From: Thermophagus sp052400625
GTDB lineage: Bacteria > Bacteroidota > Bacteroidia > Bacteroidales > Marinilabiliaceae
Reading direction: 5' to 3' (one strand)
DNA length: 64,000 bases
Assembly (NCBI GenBank): GCA_052400625.1
Contig: JBQTGH010000011.1
The notes beneath the pieces were generated by a model, which ran no database searches, had not been told where the DNA came from, and saw only the letters and a program-made list of their open reading frames with translations. Both the position numbers and the translations under genes were made by a program. This document shows, in pieces, positions 44,958 to 52,991 of this stretch. How positions within the stretch are numbered: position 1 is the stretch's first letter; each line of letters opens with the position of its first letter.

Positions 44958-45140
44958 ATGCCAAAAATGGACCATACCGGTCCCGAAGGCGAAGGGCCTC
45001 GAACCGGACGAAAATTAGGACGGTGTTCCAAAGACAACAAAGATGCATCTACCGGGAAACTGGGGAAAGGGATGGGTAAGAAACGAAAAGAAGGATGCGG
45101 TCAAGGAAAAGGAAAAAGATTGCAAAGCCATATTCCTTAG
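44958..45140 (+). CDS. DUF5320-like small Gly/Lys-rich protein
   Basis: 60-aa very basic protein with the pattern MDHTGPEGEGPRTGRKLGRC, characteristic of small proteins annotated as DUF5320 that accompany NifX-like and MinD-type ATPases. Two Cys residues (Cys23 and Cys47) are present. The start is 4 bp after the NifX-like stop, so coupling is likely. It could bind metal or nucleic acid, but no function is established. Confidence 0.7.
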   Translation: MPKMDHTGPEGEGPRTGRKLGRCSKDNKDASTGKLGKGMGKKRKEGCGQGKGKRLQSHIP

Positions 45141-45205
45141 CACTATTTTTTCAACCGGATCACGAATTTTCAATGGATTTTTTCATCATGTAAAGAATCA
45201 TTTTT

Positions 45206-46126
45206 ATGCCTTTCAAAATTGCTGTGGCCAGTGGTAAAGGAGGAACCGGCAAAACCACCGTTTCTGTTAATCTTCAGTATTTTATTTCCAGATATTTGAC
45301 GGATGAAGTGTTGTTGGTAGATTGCGATGTGGAGGAACCCAATGATCGTATTTTTTTCCCACAACATAAAATTGTTTCTGACCTTGAGGTGTCCCAATCA
45401 ATTCCTGAAATAGATCTGGAAAAATGTGTCTATTGCCGTCGGTGTGCCGACTACTGCGAATTTAACGCCATCGTGGTCATACCACCGGCTCGCTTTGCCG
45501 AGATTAATGCCTCTTTGTGTCATTCGTGCGGGGCTTGTTCTGCGGCCTGCCGCGAAGGTACCATTATGGAAAAGCCTCATCCCTTAGGGACGATAACAAC
45601 CATAGATACCGGGATCGGCAAAGGCGTGGTGGAAGGCGCCTTAAAAGTGGGTTCTGCCATGCAAACCCTGATGATTAAAGAACTTAAGAAGTATGTTTCC
45701 GGTAATCGGACGGGCAGCGAGAATTCCGAAGAAATCATTCTTTTTGATGCTCCTCCCGGCACCAGTTGTCCGGTGGTTGAAACCGTTGCAGATGTGGACT
45801 ATGTGATATTGGTAACCGAACCCACACCATTTGGGTTGAATGACCTTATGCTCATGGTGGAACTGTTGGTGGAGATTGAGAAACCTTTTGGGGTGGTAGT
45901 CAATAAAGCCGGGCTGGGGAATAGTGAAATATATTCTTTTCTGCGGGAACAGGAAGTTGATTTGTTGGGAGAGATTCCCTTCGACAAGGATTATGCCGGC
46001 AGATATGCCGAAGGAAAGCTGCTTCAAAATGTGGATGATCGTTGGGGGTGTTGTTATTCAGGCATTGTTAAATCATTAGAAAGGCGTTTTCAGCAATATG
46101 AAGGAATTAACTATTTTAAGTGGTAA
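45206..46126 (+). CDS. MinD/ParA-type P-loop ATPase with inserted 2x[4Fe-4S] ferredoxin domain (first copy)
   Basis: 306-aa cytoplasmic ATPase. A deviant Walker A, GKGGTGKT (10-17), is followed by the switch segment VDCDVEEPN and DAPPGTSCPV. Between them, residues ~70-118, is a bacterial ferredoxin insert with CVYCRRCADYC and CHSCGACSAAC, enough for two cubane clusters. The family resembles Mrp/NBP35 and CooC proteins that deliver metal clusters. It overlaps the next gene, a paralogue, by 29 bp, suggesting a translationally coupled heterodimer. Confidence 0.88.
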   Translation: MPFKIAVASGKGGTGKTTVSVNLQYFISRYLTDEVLLVDCDVEEPNDRIFFPQHKIVSDLEVSQSIPEIDLEKCVYCRRCADYCEFNAIVVIPPARFAEINASLCHSCGACSAACREGTIMEKPHPLGTITTIDTGIGKGVVEGALKVGSAMQTLMIKELKKYVSGNRTGSENSEEIILFDAPPGTSCPVVETVADVDYVILVTEPTPFGLNDLMLMVELLVEIEKPFGVVVNKAGLGNSEIYSFLREQEVDLLGEIPFDKDYAGRYAEGKLLQNVDDRWGCCYSGIVKSLERRFQQYEGINYFKW

Positions 46127-46979
46127 GGGCGGAGCCGGAAAAACCAGTGTTGCCGCAGCGCTTGCCACGGTAGCAGAAAATGCTGTGTTTTGTGACGATG
46201 ATGTGGATGCGGCAGATCTTCACCTGATTTTTAATCCCGATATCAAGGAGACCCACCGATTTGAGGGGGGGCAGGTCGCTGTCATTGATGTGGAAAAATG
46301 TACCAACTGCGGGATTTGCTGGTCCTATTGCCGGTTTGATGCCATACACGCCAGGGCGGGTGGTGGATTTTATATCAACGCGTTTCAGTGTGAAGGGTGC
46401 CGGTTGTGTGAGAGAGTTTGTCCTTCAGGAGCCATCCATTCCGTTAAAAACGACAATAATTTTTGGTTTGTCTCCAATAGTCGGTTTGGTCCATTTGTGC
46501 ATGCGAAGATGGGTGCCGGGGAGGATAATTCGGGAAAACTGGTGGCCACGGTCCGACAAAAGGCCCGAGAAATTGCTGAGGAAACCGACGCAGCTTTTAT
46601 CATCAACGATGGACCTCCGGGAATTGGCTGTCCTGCGATCTCTTCCGTTTCCGGCGTTGACGCGGTTCTGTTGGTGGTTGAACCAACCTTGTCGGGCTTG
46701 CATGACGCCCGGCGGCTGGTGGAACTCACCAAATCTTTTCATGTGCCTGTTTATGGTTTTATCAATAAGTATGATATCAACCCTGAAGTTTCAAAATCCA
46801 TTGAAAAGTTTATGGTTGACAAGGGGATTCCACTCCTGGGCCGATGGAATTTTGATGAAAATATCATTGAATCAATGGTGGATAAAATGAGTGTCGTGGA
46901 ATATGCCCCGGAAAGCCTGAATGCAATGGAAGTAAAAAGGGTCTGGAAGCAGTTAAAGGAATTGATGGGCGAAGGGTGA
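46098..46979 (+). CDS. MinD/ParA-type P-loop ATPase with inserted 2x[4Fe-4S] ferredoxin domain (second copy)
   Basis: 293-aa paralogue of the preceding gene: GKGGAGKT (9-16), DDDVDAADLH, then a ferredoxin insert (~62-108) with CTNCGICWSYC and CEGCRLCERVC, and INDGPPGIGCP. The two copies are divergent, so the duplication is old and the pair is conserved in this arrangement in many anaerobes. Start overlaps the previous gene by 29 bp. It is 100 bp upstream of the CoA-disulfide-reductase-like gene. Confidence 0.88.
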   Translation: MKELTILSGKGGAGKTSVAAALATVAENAVFCDDDVDAADLHLIFNPDIKETHRFEGGQVAVIDVEKCTNCGICWSYCRFDAIHARAGGGFYINAFQCEGCRLCERVCPSGAIHSVKNDNNFWFVSNSRFGPFVHAKMGAGEDNSGKLVATVRQKAREIAEETDAAFIINDGPPGIGCPAISSVSGVDAVLLVVEPTLSGLHDARRLVELTKSFHVPVYGFINKYDINPEVSKSIEKFMVDKGIPLLGRWNFDENIIESMVDKMSVVEYAPESLNAMEVKRVWKQLKELMGEG

Positions 46980-47079
46980 GTTTTGCCTGTCGCAGGAAGA
47001 TATTTTTAGCTTAAAAGCAGAGCCGATAAAGAATTTTTTTGTCAAAAACTCTAAACTTTAAAACTAAAGAAAACCAACT

Positions 47080-48771
47080 ATGTCAAACAAACGAATTATC
47101 GTGATTGGCGGTTCGGCCGCCGGCCCTAAGTCGGCCGCCAAAGCTCGTCGGATGGACGAATTTGCAGATATTACCATGTTTCAGAAAGCCCCCGAGCTAT
47201 CCATGGCTTCTTGTGGCTATCCCTATTATGTAGGGGGATTTTTTGACGACCGGAACAAATTGCTGTGTACGCCGACAGGCGTTGTACGCGACCCTAAATT
47301 TTTCTGGAATGCGAAGGGTATTGTAGCCAAAGTGAACACGGAGGTGACTCGTATCGATCGGAAAAATAAGATGGTAGAATATACCAATTTGGCAACCGGA
47401 GAAAAAGGCACCCAGCAATATGATAAGTTGATAATGGCAACCGGGTCTACTCCCAATATGCCACCCGTTCCGGGAAACGACCTGGAAGGCATTACGACTC
47501 TGCAATCGATGCAGGATGCCGATTTTCTGAGGAAGATCAGAGATGATGGTAAAATAAAAAAAGCCGTGGTGATTGGTGGCGGACTCATCGGTATTGAGAC
47601 GCTGGAAGCCTTGAATCTGGCCGGTATTGAGTTGACACTGGTAGAGCTGCTTCCCCAGCTGTTGACTTTCCTGGACTGGAAGATGGCCAAGCTGGTGGAA
47701 AATTATCTTAAAACCAAAGCCAATGTCATCACCCAAAACGGGGTGGCCGAGTTTATCGGGGAGAACGGAAAATTAACTGCCGTTAAACTGCAGAACGGAA
47801 CGGAGATTCCTTGTCAGCTGGCAGTGGTGGCTATCGGCGTACGGCCCAACGTGAAGCTGGCCAAAGAGGCCGGACTGGAAATCGGACAGTTGGGTGGAAT
47901 CACCACCAATGAATATATGCAAACCAGTGATCCGGACATCTATGCGGCAGGCGATTGTTGCGAAGTAACCAATATTATTACGGGCAAAAAAGTGCTGGCA
48001 CCCTACGGTGATTTGGCTAACTTGCAAGGACGCGTGGCCGGCGAAAATGTCATTGCCGGAAATGTGGCCCAATTTCCCGGAACCATTCAAACCGGTATAT
48101 GTAAGATTTTTGATTATGGTGTGGGCATCACCGGTCTTTCGGAACAAAAGGCCAAAGAGGCAGGCTTCGATTATGAAAGAGTGCTGAATGCCAGTCCCGA
48201 TAAGCCGGGATTTATGAATGGCAAACTGTTGATCACCAAACTGGTGGTGGATAAAAAGAGTAGAAGGATTCTGGGTGCCCAGTGTCTGGGACCCGGCGAT
48301 GTGAGCAAACAATTGGCCATCTGGGCGACCGCCATTAAAGGTAACCTGACCGTCGACGATATGGTGAATGCCGATTTGCCCTATGCACCGCCCTTCTCGT
48401 TGGCGATAGATCACAGCATCGCCACCGCACATATCATGGAAAATAAATTGAAAGGTATTTTTAATGGGATCTCTTCTGTTGAACTAAAAGAAAAAGTGGA
48501 GCGAGGTGACGACATGTTTATTCTGGATGCCCGTGGGGCCGATGAATATGAACAGATGCGACTGGGCATCGGTGAAACATTGATTCCCATAGGTAAGCTG
48601 AGAGAAAGATTGAATGAGTTACCAAAGGATAAAAACAAAGAGATTATTGCGTTTTGTAAGATTTCGCTTCGTGGTTATGAAGCGGCAGTGCTTCTGAATC
48701 ATCATGGATATAAGAATGTGAAGATTCTGGAAGGCGGGGTGGTGGCCTGGCCATTCGAAAGAGAGAAATAA
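47080..48771 (+). CDS. CoA-disulfide reductase / NADH:polysulfide reductase-like flavoprotein fused to rhodanese
   Basis: 563-aa FAD/NAD(P)-dependent oxidoreductase with a C-terminal rhodanese domain. FAD-binding GGSAAG (10-15), redox Cys45 in SMASCGYPYYVGG, NAD-binding GGGLIG (~167-172), second FAD motif YAAGDCCE, then the rhodanese domain (~455-563) with candidate active Cys526 in IIAFCKISLRGYEA. The single Cys in SxxxCGxPY is the hallmark of the CoADR/Npsr group, which reduces CoA-disulfide, persulfide or polysulfide. The CoADR-rhodanese fusion is known in sulfur-metabolising bacteria. Context with Fe-S ATPases suggests sulfur supply or sulfane-sulfur detoxification. It ends ~170 bp before an intrinsic terminator. 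Confidence 0.88.
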   Translation: MSNKRIIVIGGSAAGPKSAAKARRMDEFADITMFQKAPELSMASCGYPYYVGGFFDDRNKLLCTPTGVVRDPKFFWNAKGIVAKVNTEVTRIDRKNKMVEYTNLATGEKGTQQYDKLIMATGSTPNMPPVPGNDLEGITTLQSMQDADFLRKIRDDGKIKKAVVIGGGLIGIETLEALNLAGIELTLVELLPQLLTFLDWKMAKLVENYLKTKANVITQNGVAEFIGENGKLTAVKLQNGTEIPCQLAVVAIGVRPNVKLAKEAGLEIGQLGGITTNEYMQTSDPDIYAAGDCCEVTNIITGKKVLAPYGDLANLQGRVAGENVIAGNVAQFPGTIQTGICKIFDYGVGITGLSEQKAKEAGFDYERVLNASPDKPGFMNGKLLITKLVVDKKSRRILGAQCLGPGDVSKQLAIWATAIKGNLTVDDMVNADLPYAPPFSLAIDHSIATAHIMENKLKGIFNGISSVELKEKVERGDDMFILDARGADEYEQMRLGIGETLIPIGKLRERLNELPKDKNKEIIAFCKISLRGYEAAVLLNHHGYKNVKILEGGVVAWPFEREK

Positions 48772-48936
48772 AAGAAAACCACCACCGGCCTTTTTTTCGG
48801 CTGGAGATTGTTTCTATGATCGATAGAGATAATTGTTCAACCTACAAAGCAGATGTGAGCGTTTCACCGTCAAGAGTTGTGGAATCGCCCGGATAACTGT
48901 AGTATTATGAAATAAGTTCCCGACCCACAGTGAATT

Positions 48937-48979
48937 AAAGCCCGGATAGTCAATGGCCATCATCCGGGCTTTTCTTTTT
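48937..48979 (+). terminator. Strong intrinsic terminator downstream of the CoADR-like gene
   Basis: AAAGCCCGGAT (48937-48947) pairs with ATCCGGGCTTTT (48962-48973) and runs into a T-rich tail. It closes the DUF134-MinD-CoADR cluster. The gap to the next gene also contains GTTGTGGTGGATTT twice (49032-49045 and 49056-49069); no gene is seen in 48772-49131. Confidence 0.85.
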
Positions 48980-49131
48980 ATCGCGGGGATGATATTCTCC
49001 CGTTATTGGTCCTGGCAGGGCGGTCTTAATCGTTGTGGTGGATTTTCTTCACATTGTTGTGGTGGATTTCCAACAAAAACAGGCCAATGGTCTGTTTACC
49101 TTATAGGGGGGCCATTTTATAACTTAAAAAA

Positions 49132-49770
49132 CTATCTAAATACAAATATTACGCTTACTACATGATTGTATTTAATGTTTTTCTCCAGATCGGGAACCAC
49201 CTTGTTTAAAGCTTCCAAATTGTCAATGGTATTACACTCATATTTAAGTGCCATGTACATATTCCCGGAACCATATAAGATGCCTCCCCCCAATCCGTAG
49301 GCAAACTGGGTCGAATAGGGTGCTTTATATTTTACTCCCTGGCGATTATAGTACCTGCGATTTAAATGAGGATTGAAGTAGCCATTTATTTCCGGAAATA
49401 TTCCTATTCGATAATTTTCTTTGTCGTCTTGGTTTTTGTTAAAGGTTTTTAGAGTCAGAGATTTGTTCATTCCGGCCTGAAGGAGGAAAGACGTGAGCGA
49501 TTCTGTTTCATGCTCCTCACAGCATTCGTATTCGTCGTCGTCTTCAAAAGAAATAAGGGTGTTGCTCTGGGAAAACATATTAATACCCGCGAAAACAGTT
49601 AACTCGTTAAATAGAGTATATCCAATACTTCCGTTTGTCGTTTTTGCAATAAAATAATCCGAATAAGGACTTATGCCAACTCCCATTTCATATCTATAGG
49701 TTAATTGAGAAAAAACAAGATTTGAAAGTCCAAAACAAATCAATAAACTTAATAATGCGCTCTTTATCAC
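49132..49770 (-). CDS. Secreted/outer-membrane beta-barrel-like protein, unknown
   Basis: 212-aa protein with signal peptide (1-21; ...SNLVFSQ) and alternating beta-strand sequence (SIGYTLFNELTVFAGINMF; YSTQFAYGLGGGILYG), ending in aromatic residues as outer-membrane barrels do (VVSVIFVFR). An acidic loop at ~77-92 (EDDDEYECCEEHETE) is distinctive. The start is GTG at 49770. Family is not recognised. A short degraded copy of its 3' end lies ~750 bp upstream (49884-49928). Confidence 0.6.
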   Translation of the reverse strand: MIKSALLSLLICFGLSNLVFSQLTYRYEMGVGISPYSDYFIAKTTNGSIGYTLFNELTVFAGINMFSQSNTLISFEDDDEYECCEEHETESLTSFLLQAGMNKSLTLKTFNKNQDDKENYRIGIFPEINGYFNPHLNRRYYNRQGVKYKAPYSTQFAYGLGGGILYGSGNMYMALKYECNTIDNLEALNKVVPDLEKNIKYNHVVSVIFVFR

Positions 49771-49883
49771 TGCTCTAAAAGATTTTTAACAAAAATATTG
49801 CTAAAAGTACAAAAAATGAGCTTTCAACAAAAAACTATGACAACAAGGTTGTTGCAATTTTTTCTTCCGCACCCGGGGAAAAA

Positions 49884-49928
49884 CTATCTAATTACAAGTA
49901 TCAGGCTTCCTACATGGTTGAAATTTTT
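49884..49928 (-). pseudogene. Severed C-terminal tail of a paralogue of the adjacent outer-membrane protein
   Basis: In the minus strand this stretch reads KNFNHVGSLILVIR and a stop, closely matching the C-terminus of the neighbouring gene (KYNHVVSVIFVFR and a stop). The DNA around both stops is also alike (AAACTATCTAATTAC versus AAACTATCTAAATAC). No upstream remainder of the paralogue is present: a stop precedes it and the GNAT gene begins 17 bp away. It is a leftover of a tandem duplication largely removed by deletion. Confidence 0.65.
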
Positions 49929-49944
49929 TTAATGGGAGTGACGT

Positions 49945-50790
49945 TTATATCTCTTTAATCATCTCAAACTGTTTTCCGGTCACCTCAATGTTTTTGGCTT
50001 TAAGAAAATTGACAATAGAACTGCAGGAAGTGTCGGCGTTGATAAGTTTTGTTGCTGAACATTTATTGTGTTTGTTTGCTTCAAAAAGTAGTTGTGAGGC
50101 AGCGCCTTTTCTTCGATGGGCTTTATCAACGGCAAGTTGGGTTATGTCGCCCGAGTTGGGTTCAAAGATGCAGTAGCCTATAAGCTTTTCGTCGGCAAAG
50201 GCACCTAAACTGATAAAATCTTCGCGTGCCCGCTGGATGGATTCAAAGCTGTTCTGCCATGAGGGGTAGAAGTCCCAAAAATCAGACAAATTATCATATT
50301 CGTCGATATCGATTGCCTGGACCCGGAAAGGCGTATCTTTTATTTTATTCTTGAACGCTTCGTTCTTCCAGAAGAAGTAGTTAAACTCACGGGTTGTCTT
50401 AAAATTAATTTTTTGATAGATGGAAACCGCTTTGGTGTTGTGCTGCAATACCTCCAACAGATAATGCCGGATGTTCTCTTTTTTCAAAAAGGGGATGGAA
50501 TGTTCGAATATTTTGGTTGCCAAACCTTGACCACGATATTCTTTTACGGTTCCGGTTCCTGTATCGTAGGCCATTGGTTTTCCATTAAAATTACCTGTTC
50601 CGTTCAATGTGAATGCTACAATATCATCACCCTCAAAGGCGGCAAAAGACAACTCAGGCGTAAAACCACGCCTTTTCAACATGTTTTTGAGTTCATGGTG
50701 GTTGAGTTGAATGTCATAGTCGGCAAATGCTCTGCGAAAAGCAATGAATATGGTGTCAAAGTTTGTGCGTTCGAGGGATTTTATTTCCAT
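49945..50790 (-). CDS. Double-domain GNAT acetyltransferase
   Basis: 281-aa protein with two GNAT folds (~1-145 and ~155-281). Acetyl-CoA-binding motifs are YRGQGLATKIF (~91) and HRRKGAASQLLFEA (~226). Residues between them (FFWKNEAFKNKI) link the two halves. Two-domain GNATs of this sort act on small molecules or proteins in other bacteria; the substrate is unknown. It follows the TfoX-like gene on the same strand with a 30-bp gap, so the two may be cotranscribed. Confidence 0.82.
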   Translation of the reverse strand: MEIKSLERTNFDTIFIAFRRAFADYDIQLNHHELKNMLKRRGFTPELSFAAFEGDDIVAFTLNGTGNFNGKPMAYDTGTGTVKEYRGQGLATKIFEHSIPFLKKENIRHYLLEVLQHNTKAVSIYQKINFKTTREFNYFFWKNEAFKNKIKDTPFRVQAIDIDEYDNLSDFWDFYPSWQNSFESIQRAREDFISLGAFADEKLIGYCIFEPNSGDITQLAVDKAHRRKGAASQLLFEANKHNKCSATKLINADTSCSSIVNFLKAKNIEVTGKQFEMIKEI

Positions 50791-50820
50791 GTCCTAATAT
50801 TTTGTCATTTAAAAAAACTC

Positions 50821-51126
50821 TTAAAGCTCGGCTTTTCTTGATTTATCCGGATGATGACATCGAATGCCCTGTATTGCGCTGTCAGTTGCACAGAGCATGA
50901 TGATACAGCCTTTATTGTCAACTGCTTTTAGTCTGATGAAATTATTTTCGGCCCCAATACTTTTTAGTTGACAGGCATTTTCGATTCCCATAAGGATTAG
51001 TTTTTCTGCCAATGTCTTGCCAATATTGGGTAATTGTTTGAGCTCTTCGTTTTGGGTGGTCAAAATTATGAATGGTTGAAGCAATAAAATAATAATTTTC
51101 GGGACGGCATGAATTTTTTTATCCAA
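50821..51126 (-). CDS. Stand-alone TfoX C-terminal domain protein
   Basis: Up to 101 aa. Residues ~30-101 carry the TfoX C-terminal (helix-hairpin-helix) pattern: LPNIGKTLAEKLILMGI, LKSIGAENNFIRLKAV and AIQGIRCHHPDKSRKAEL. There is no TfoX N-terminal domain. The open frame starts at TTG (51126), with no in-frame ATG before the domain, and the preceding ~30 residues look non-native, so TTG at 51063 is an alternative. Both starts are weak, so the gene may be a remnant. The function of stand-alone copies is unknown; full-length TfoX regulates competence. Confidence 0.62.
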   Translation of the reverse strand: MDKKIHAVPKIIILLLQPFIILTTQNEELKQLPNIGKTLAEKLILMGIENACQLKSIGAENNFIRLKAVDNKGCIIMLCATDSAIQGIRCHHPDKSRKAEL

Positions 51127-51360
51127 AAAACGCAGGAAGAAGCGGAAGCATTTGAAATTTTTCTTAATCAGTTTCAGTACTTCAAAAATTCAGTGAGGTT
51201 TAATCAGACATGTGTTTTCGGGGATGAGGTTGAACGCTTTCAGTTCGTAATCGCTCACATTTCTAAGATACGTAGATGTTGTGGAGGGTCAGATTTAAAG
51301 GCTATAGCTAATTCCGTTTTCAATTGCTTCATCAATCCGGCTGTTGGAGGGGCAATGCTT

Positions 51361-51660
51361 TTTATGCTAAGGTCTCCGACGTTTATGCTAAGGTCTCCGA
51401 GGTTTATGCTAAGGTTTCCGGGGTTTATGCTAAGGTCTCCGACGTTTATGCTAAGGTCCCCGGGGTTTATGCTAAGGTCCCCGGGGTTTATGTTAAGGTT
51501 TCCGGGGTTTATGCTAAGGTCACCAGGGTTTATGCTAAGGTCACCGGGGTTTATGCTAAGGTTTCCGGGGTTTATGTTAAGGTCTCCGACGTTTATGCTA
51601 AGGTCTCCGACGTTTATGATTAGGTTAAAGAGGTTTATGATTAAGTCTAAGACCTTTATG
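51361..51660. repeat. 21-bp minisatellite, about 14 copies
   Basis: Twelve well-kept copies starting TTTATGCTAAGGTCTCCGACG and two decayed ones (from 51613 and 51634) run head to tail, with a last TTTATG at 51655-51660. Units vary mainly in the last eight bases (CTCCGACG, TTCCGGGG, CCCCGGGG, CACCGGGG). The period is 21 bp, so several frames stay open: FMLRSPG-type and YAKVSGV-type heptads on the plus strand and GDLSIN-type on the minus strand. A plus-strand frame (51109-51669) spans it, but its 5' part has no family resemblance, so coding is not claimed. Confidence 0.9.
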
Positions 51661-51745
51661 CAGATTTAAAAGTCCGAAATTATTGGGGTGGTAATCAATC
51701 TGTGTCAACTTTGTATAATTTTGCTGGAGTAAAAAGAACTTTACC

Positions 51746-51930
51746 ATTAAAATAGACCATATAGCCATCCGGACACGTGACCTGGATAAGGTCAGAGATT
51801 TTTATGTCAGGTATTTTGGTGCTGTATGCAGTAGAAAGTATGAGAATCCTGAAAAGAAATTTTCGTCCTATTTTTGTCTTTTCCGGGTGAGTCTACCCGA
51901 ATAGAATTTATAGACCACCGCAAAGGGTGA
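51746..51930 (+). pseudogene. Broken VOC (glyoxalase/dioxygenase-superfamily) gene
   Basis: Reading from 51749: KIDHIAIRTRDLDKVRDFYV then RYFGAVCSRKYENPEKKF SSYF, the first betaalphabetabetabeta module of a VOC-family protein. The expected start codon is ATT (51746), not ATG. After SSYF the frame shifts, and the next frame continues FPGESTRIEFIDHRKG to a stop at 51928-51930, still VOC-like. The second module is missing. The gene is therefore inactivated by start loss, frameshift and truncation. Confidence 0.72.
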
Positions 51931-52123
51931 CTAATTTAAACGGTTCTCTGATTTTGGCACAAGATGAACCGAAATAATTTTTGTCTGGCACATCTTACTT
52001 TGGTAAGTCGATTATTGGCTGTATCAGGTTCACTAAGTCTGAATCCTCGAGATCGGGCTTTAAATAAAGGGGATTATAAATGGTCTTTTTTCTTTTAATA
52101 TAGGCGGTTGTAAGATTTTCATT

Positions 52124-52728
52124 TTATTTGTTGACACTGAGTCTGTTGGTTTCCACGAGCCGGTCTATCTCATCACGCAGGGCGTATTTCTGGTCGTCGA
52201 TAGTTTCATCTTTGAGCAGTTTGTTCAGTGCAATAAATTTATTTACAGGTTTTTTATATTCATCAGTGTGCATAAATGTTTCCATCCAGTCGCGGTAGTT
52301 GTTGGTTAAAAGCTTTTTGCCGTCGTCGGTTAATGATTTGGCAAAATCAAGCATGTTGGGTCCGTGGTCGTACATATCAATCAGATTAACCTCTTTATCA
52401 AGTAATAATTCCGGCAGATAAATGTTTTGAAAAGCCATATCGATGGTGTAAATTTTTGCTTCTGCCATCTTCCCGGTTTCGAAATAGGCTATTGCCCATA
52501 TGAGCGAAAGGAAGGGTGAGCCAATATCATCAGGAAAATTTTTGTCAAACCATTTTTTGTAGGTAATGACTCCTTTATAATCTGCTATTTTCATGTACAG
52601 CTCAAAGATGTATAATAGCGATTACCGGCACTATCAATAAAACCGCCAAATTTCCGTTTCTCGGCGGTTAATGCCACGCGACGTTTCCTTATCGATTTTT
52701 TTATTTTCTCAATCTGTTTTTCTGTCAT
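52124..52728 (-). pseudogene. Frameshifted conserved hypothetical gene (or a two-ORF overlap)
   Basis: The ATG at 52728 opens a 45-residue frame (MTEKQIEKIKKSIRKRR then IDSAGNRYYT) that ends in ATGA overlapping the ATG of a 156-residue frame (MKIADYKGVITYKKWFDKNF, 52594-52124). A one-base shift near 52610 would join them as ...GNRYYIFELYMKIADYKG..., a continuous protein of a type I recognise from other Bacteroidota: a short Lys-rich N-terminus, then a small soluble helical protein with TPR-like helices. Either the gene carries a real frameshift, or the assembly has an indel, or the parts are translationally coupled. Function is unknown. Confidence 0.6.
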
Positions 52729-52991
52729 GATTTTAAGTGTTCAAGCAATTAATATGTGAATATTTTTCTTACCATGTTTTATTATTTATCGGTTTAAAAT
52801 TATCCAATTTATTGGTATGATGAAACTCGAATGACAAATGGTTTTCTTGAGCCACTATAGCGGCGCCTTATACCAACTTCAAACGCAGAGACGCAAAGAG
52901 GGAATGAAGAGAGAATAGAAATAAAAACAACATACTTAAGATATAAGAAACCCCATGCCCTGTGCTCTATGCTCCACGCATGTCTCTTGCC

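Noticed and set aside
44639..46979. Nitrogen-fixation accessory cluster
   Set aside because: No nifHDK or nifB is visible; NifX-like and MinD/ferredoxin ATPases occur widely without nitrogenase.
48953..49165. 70-codon plus-strand frame after the terminator
   Set aside because: It starts inside the terminator stem and overlaps the end of the opposite-strand gene; no family resemblance.
51109..51669. 186-codon plus-strand protein across the minisatellite
   Set aside because: The repeat part is a minisatellite open in several frames, and the first 80 codons have no family resemblance and lie opposite the start of the TfoX-like gene.
49132..52728. Insertion sequence or prophage remnant
   Set aside because: The region is rich in gene fragments, but no transposase, integrase, phage gene or terminal inverted repeats were found.
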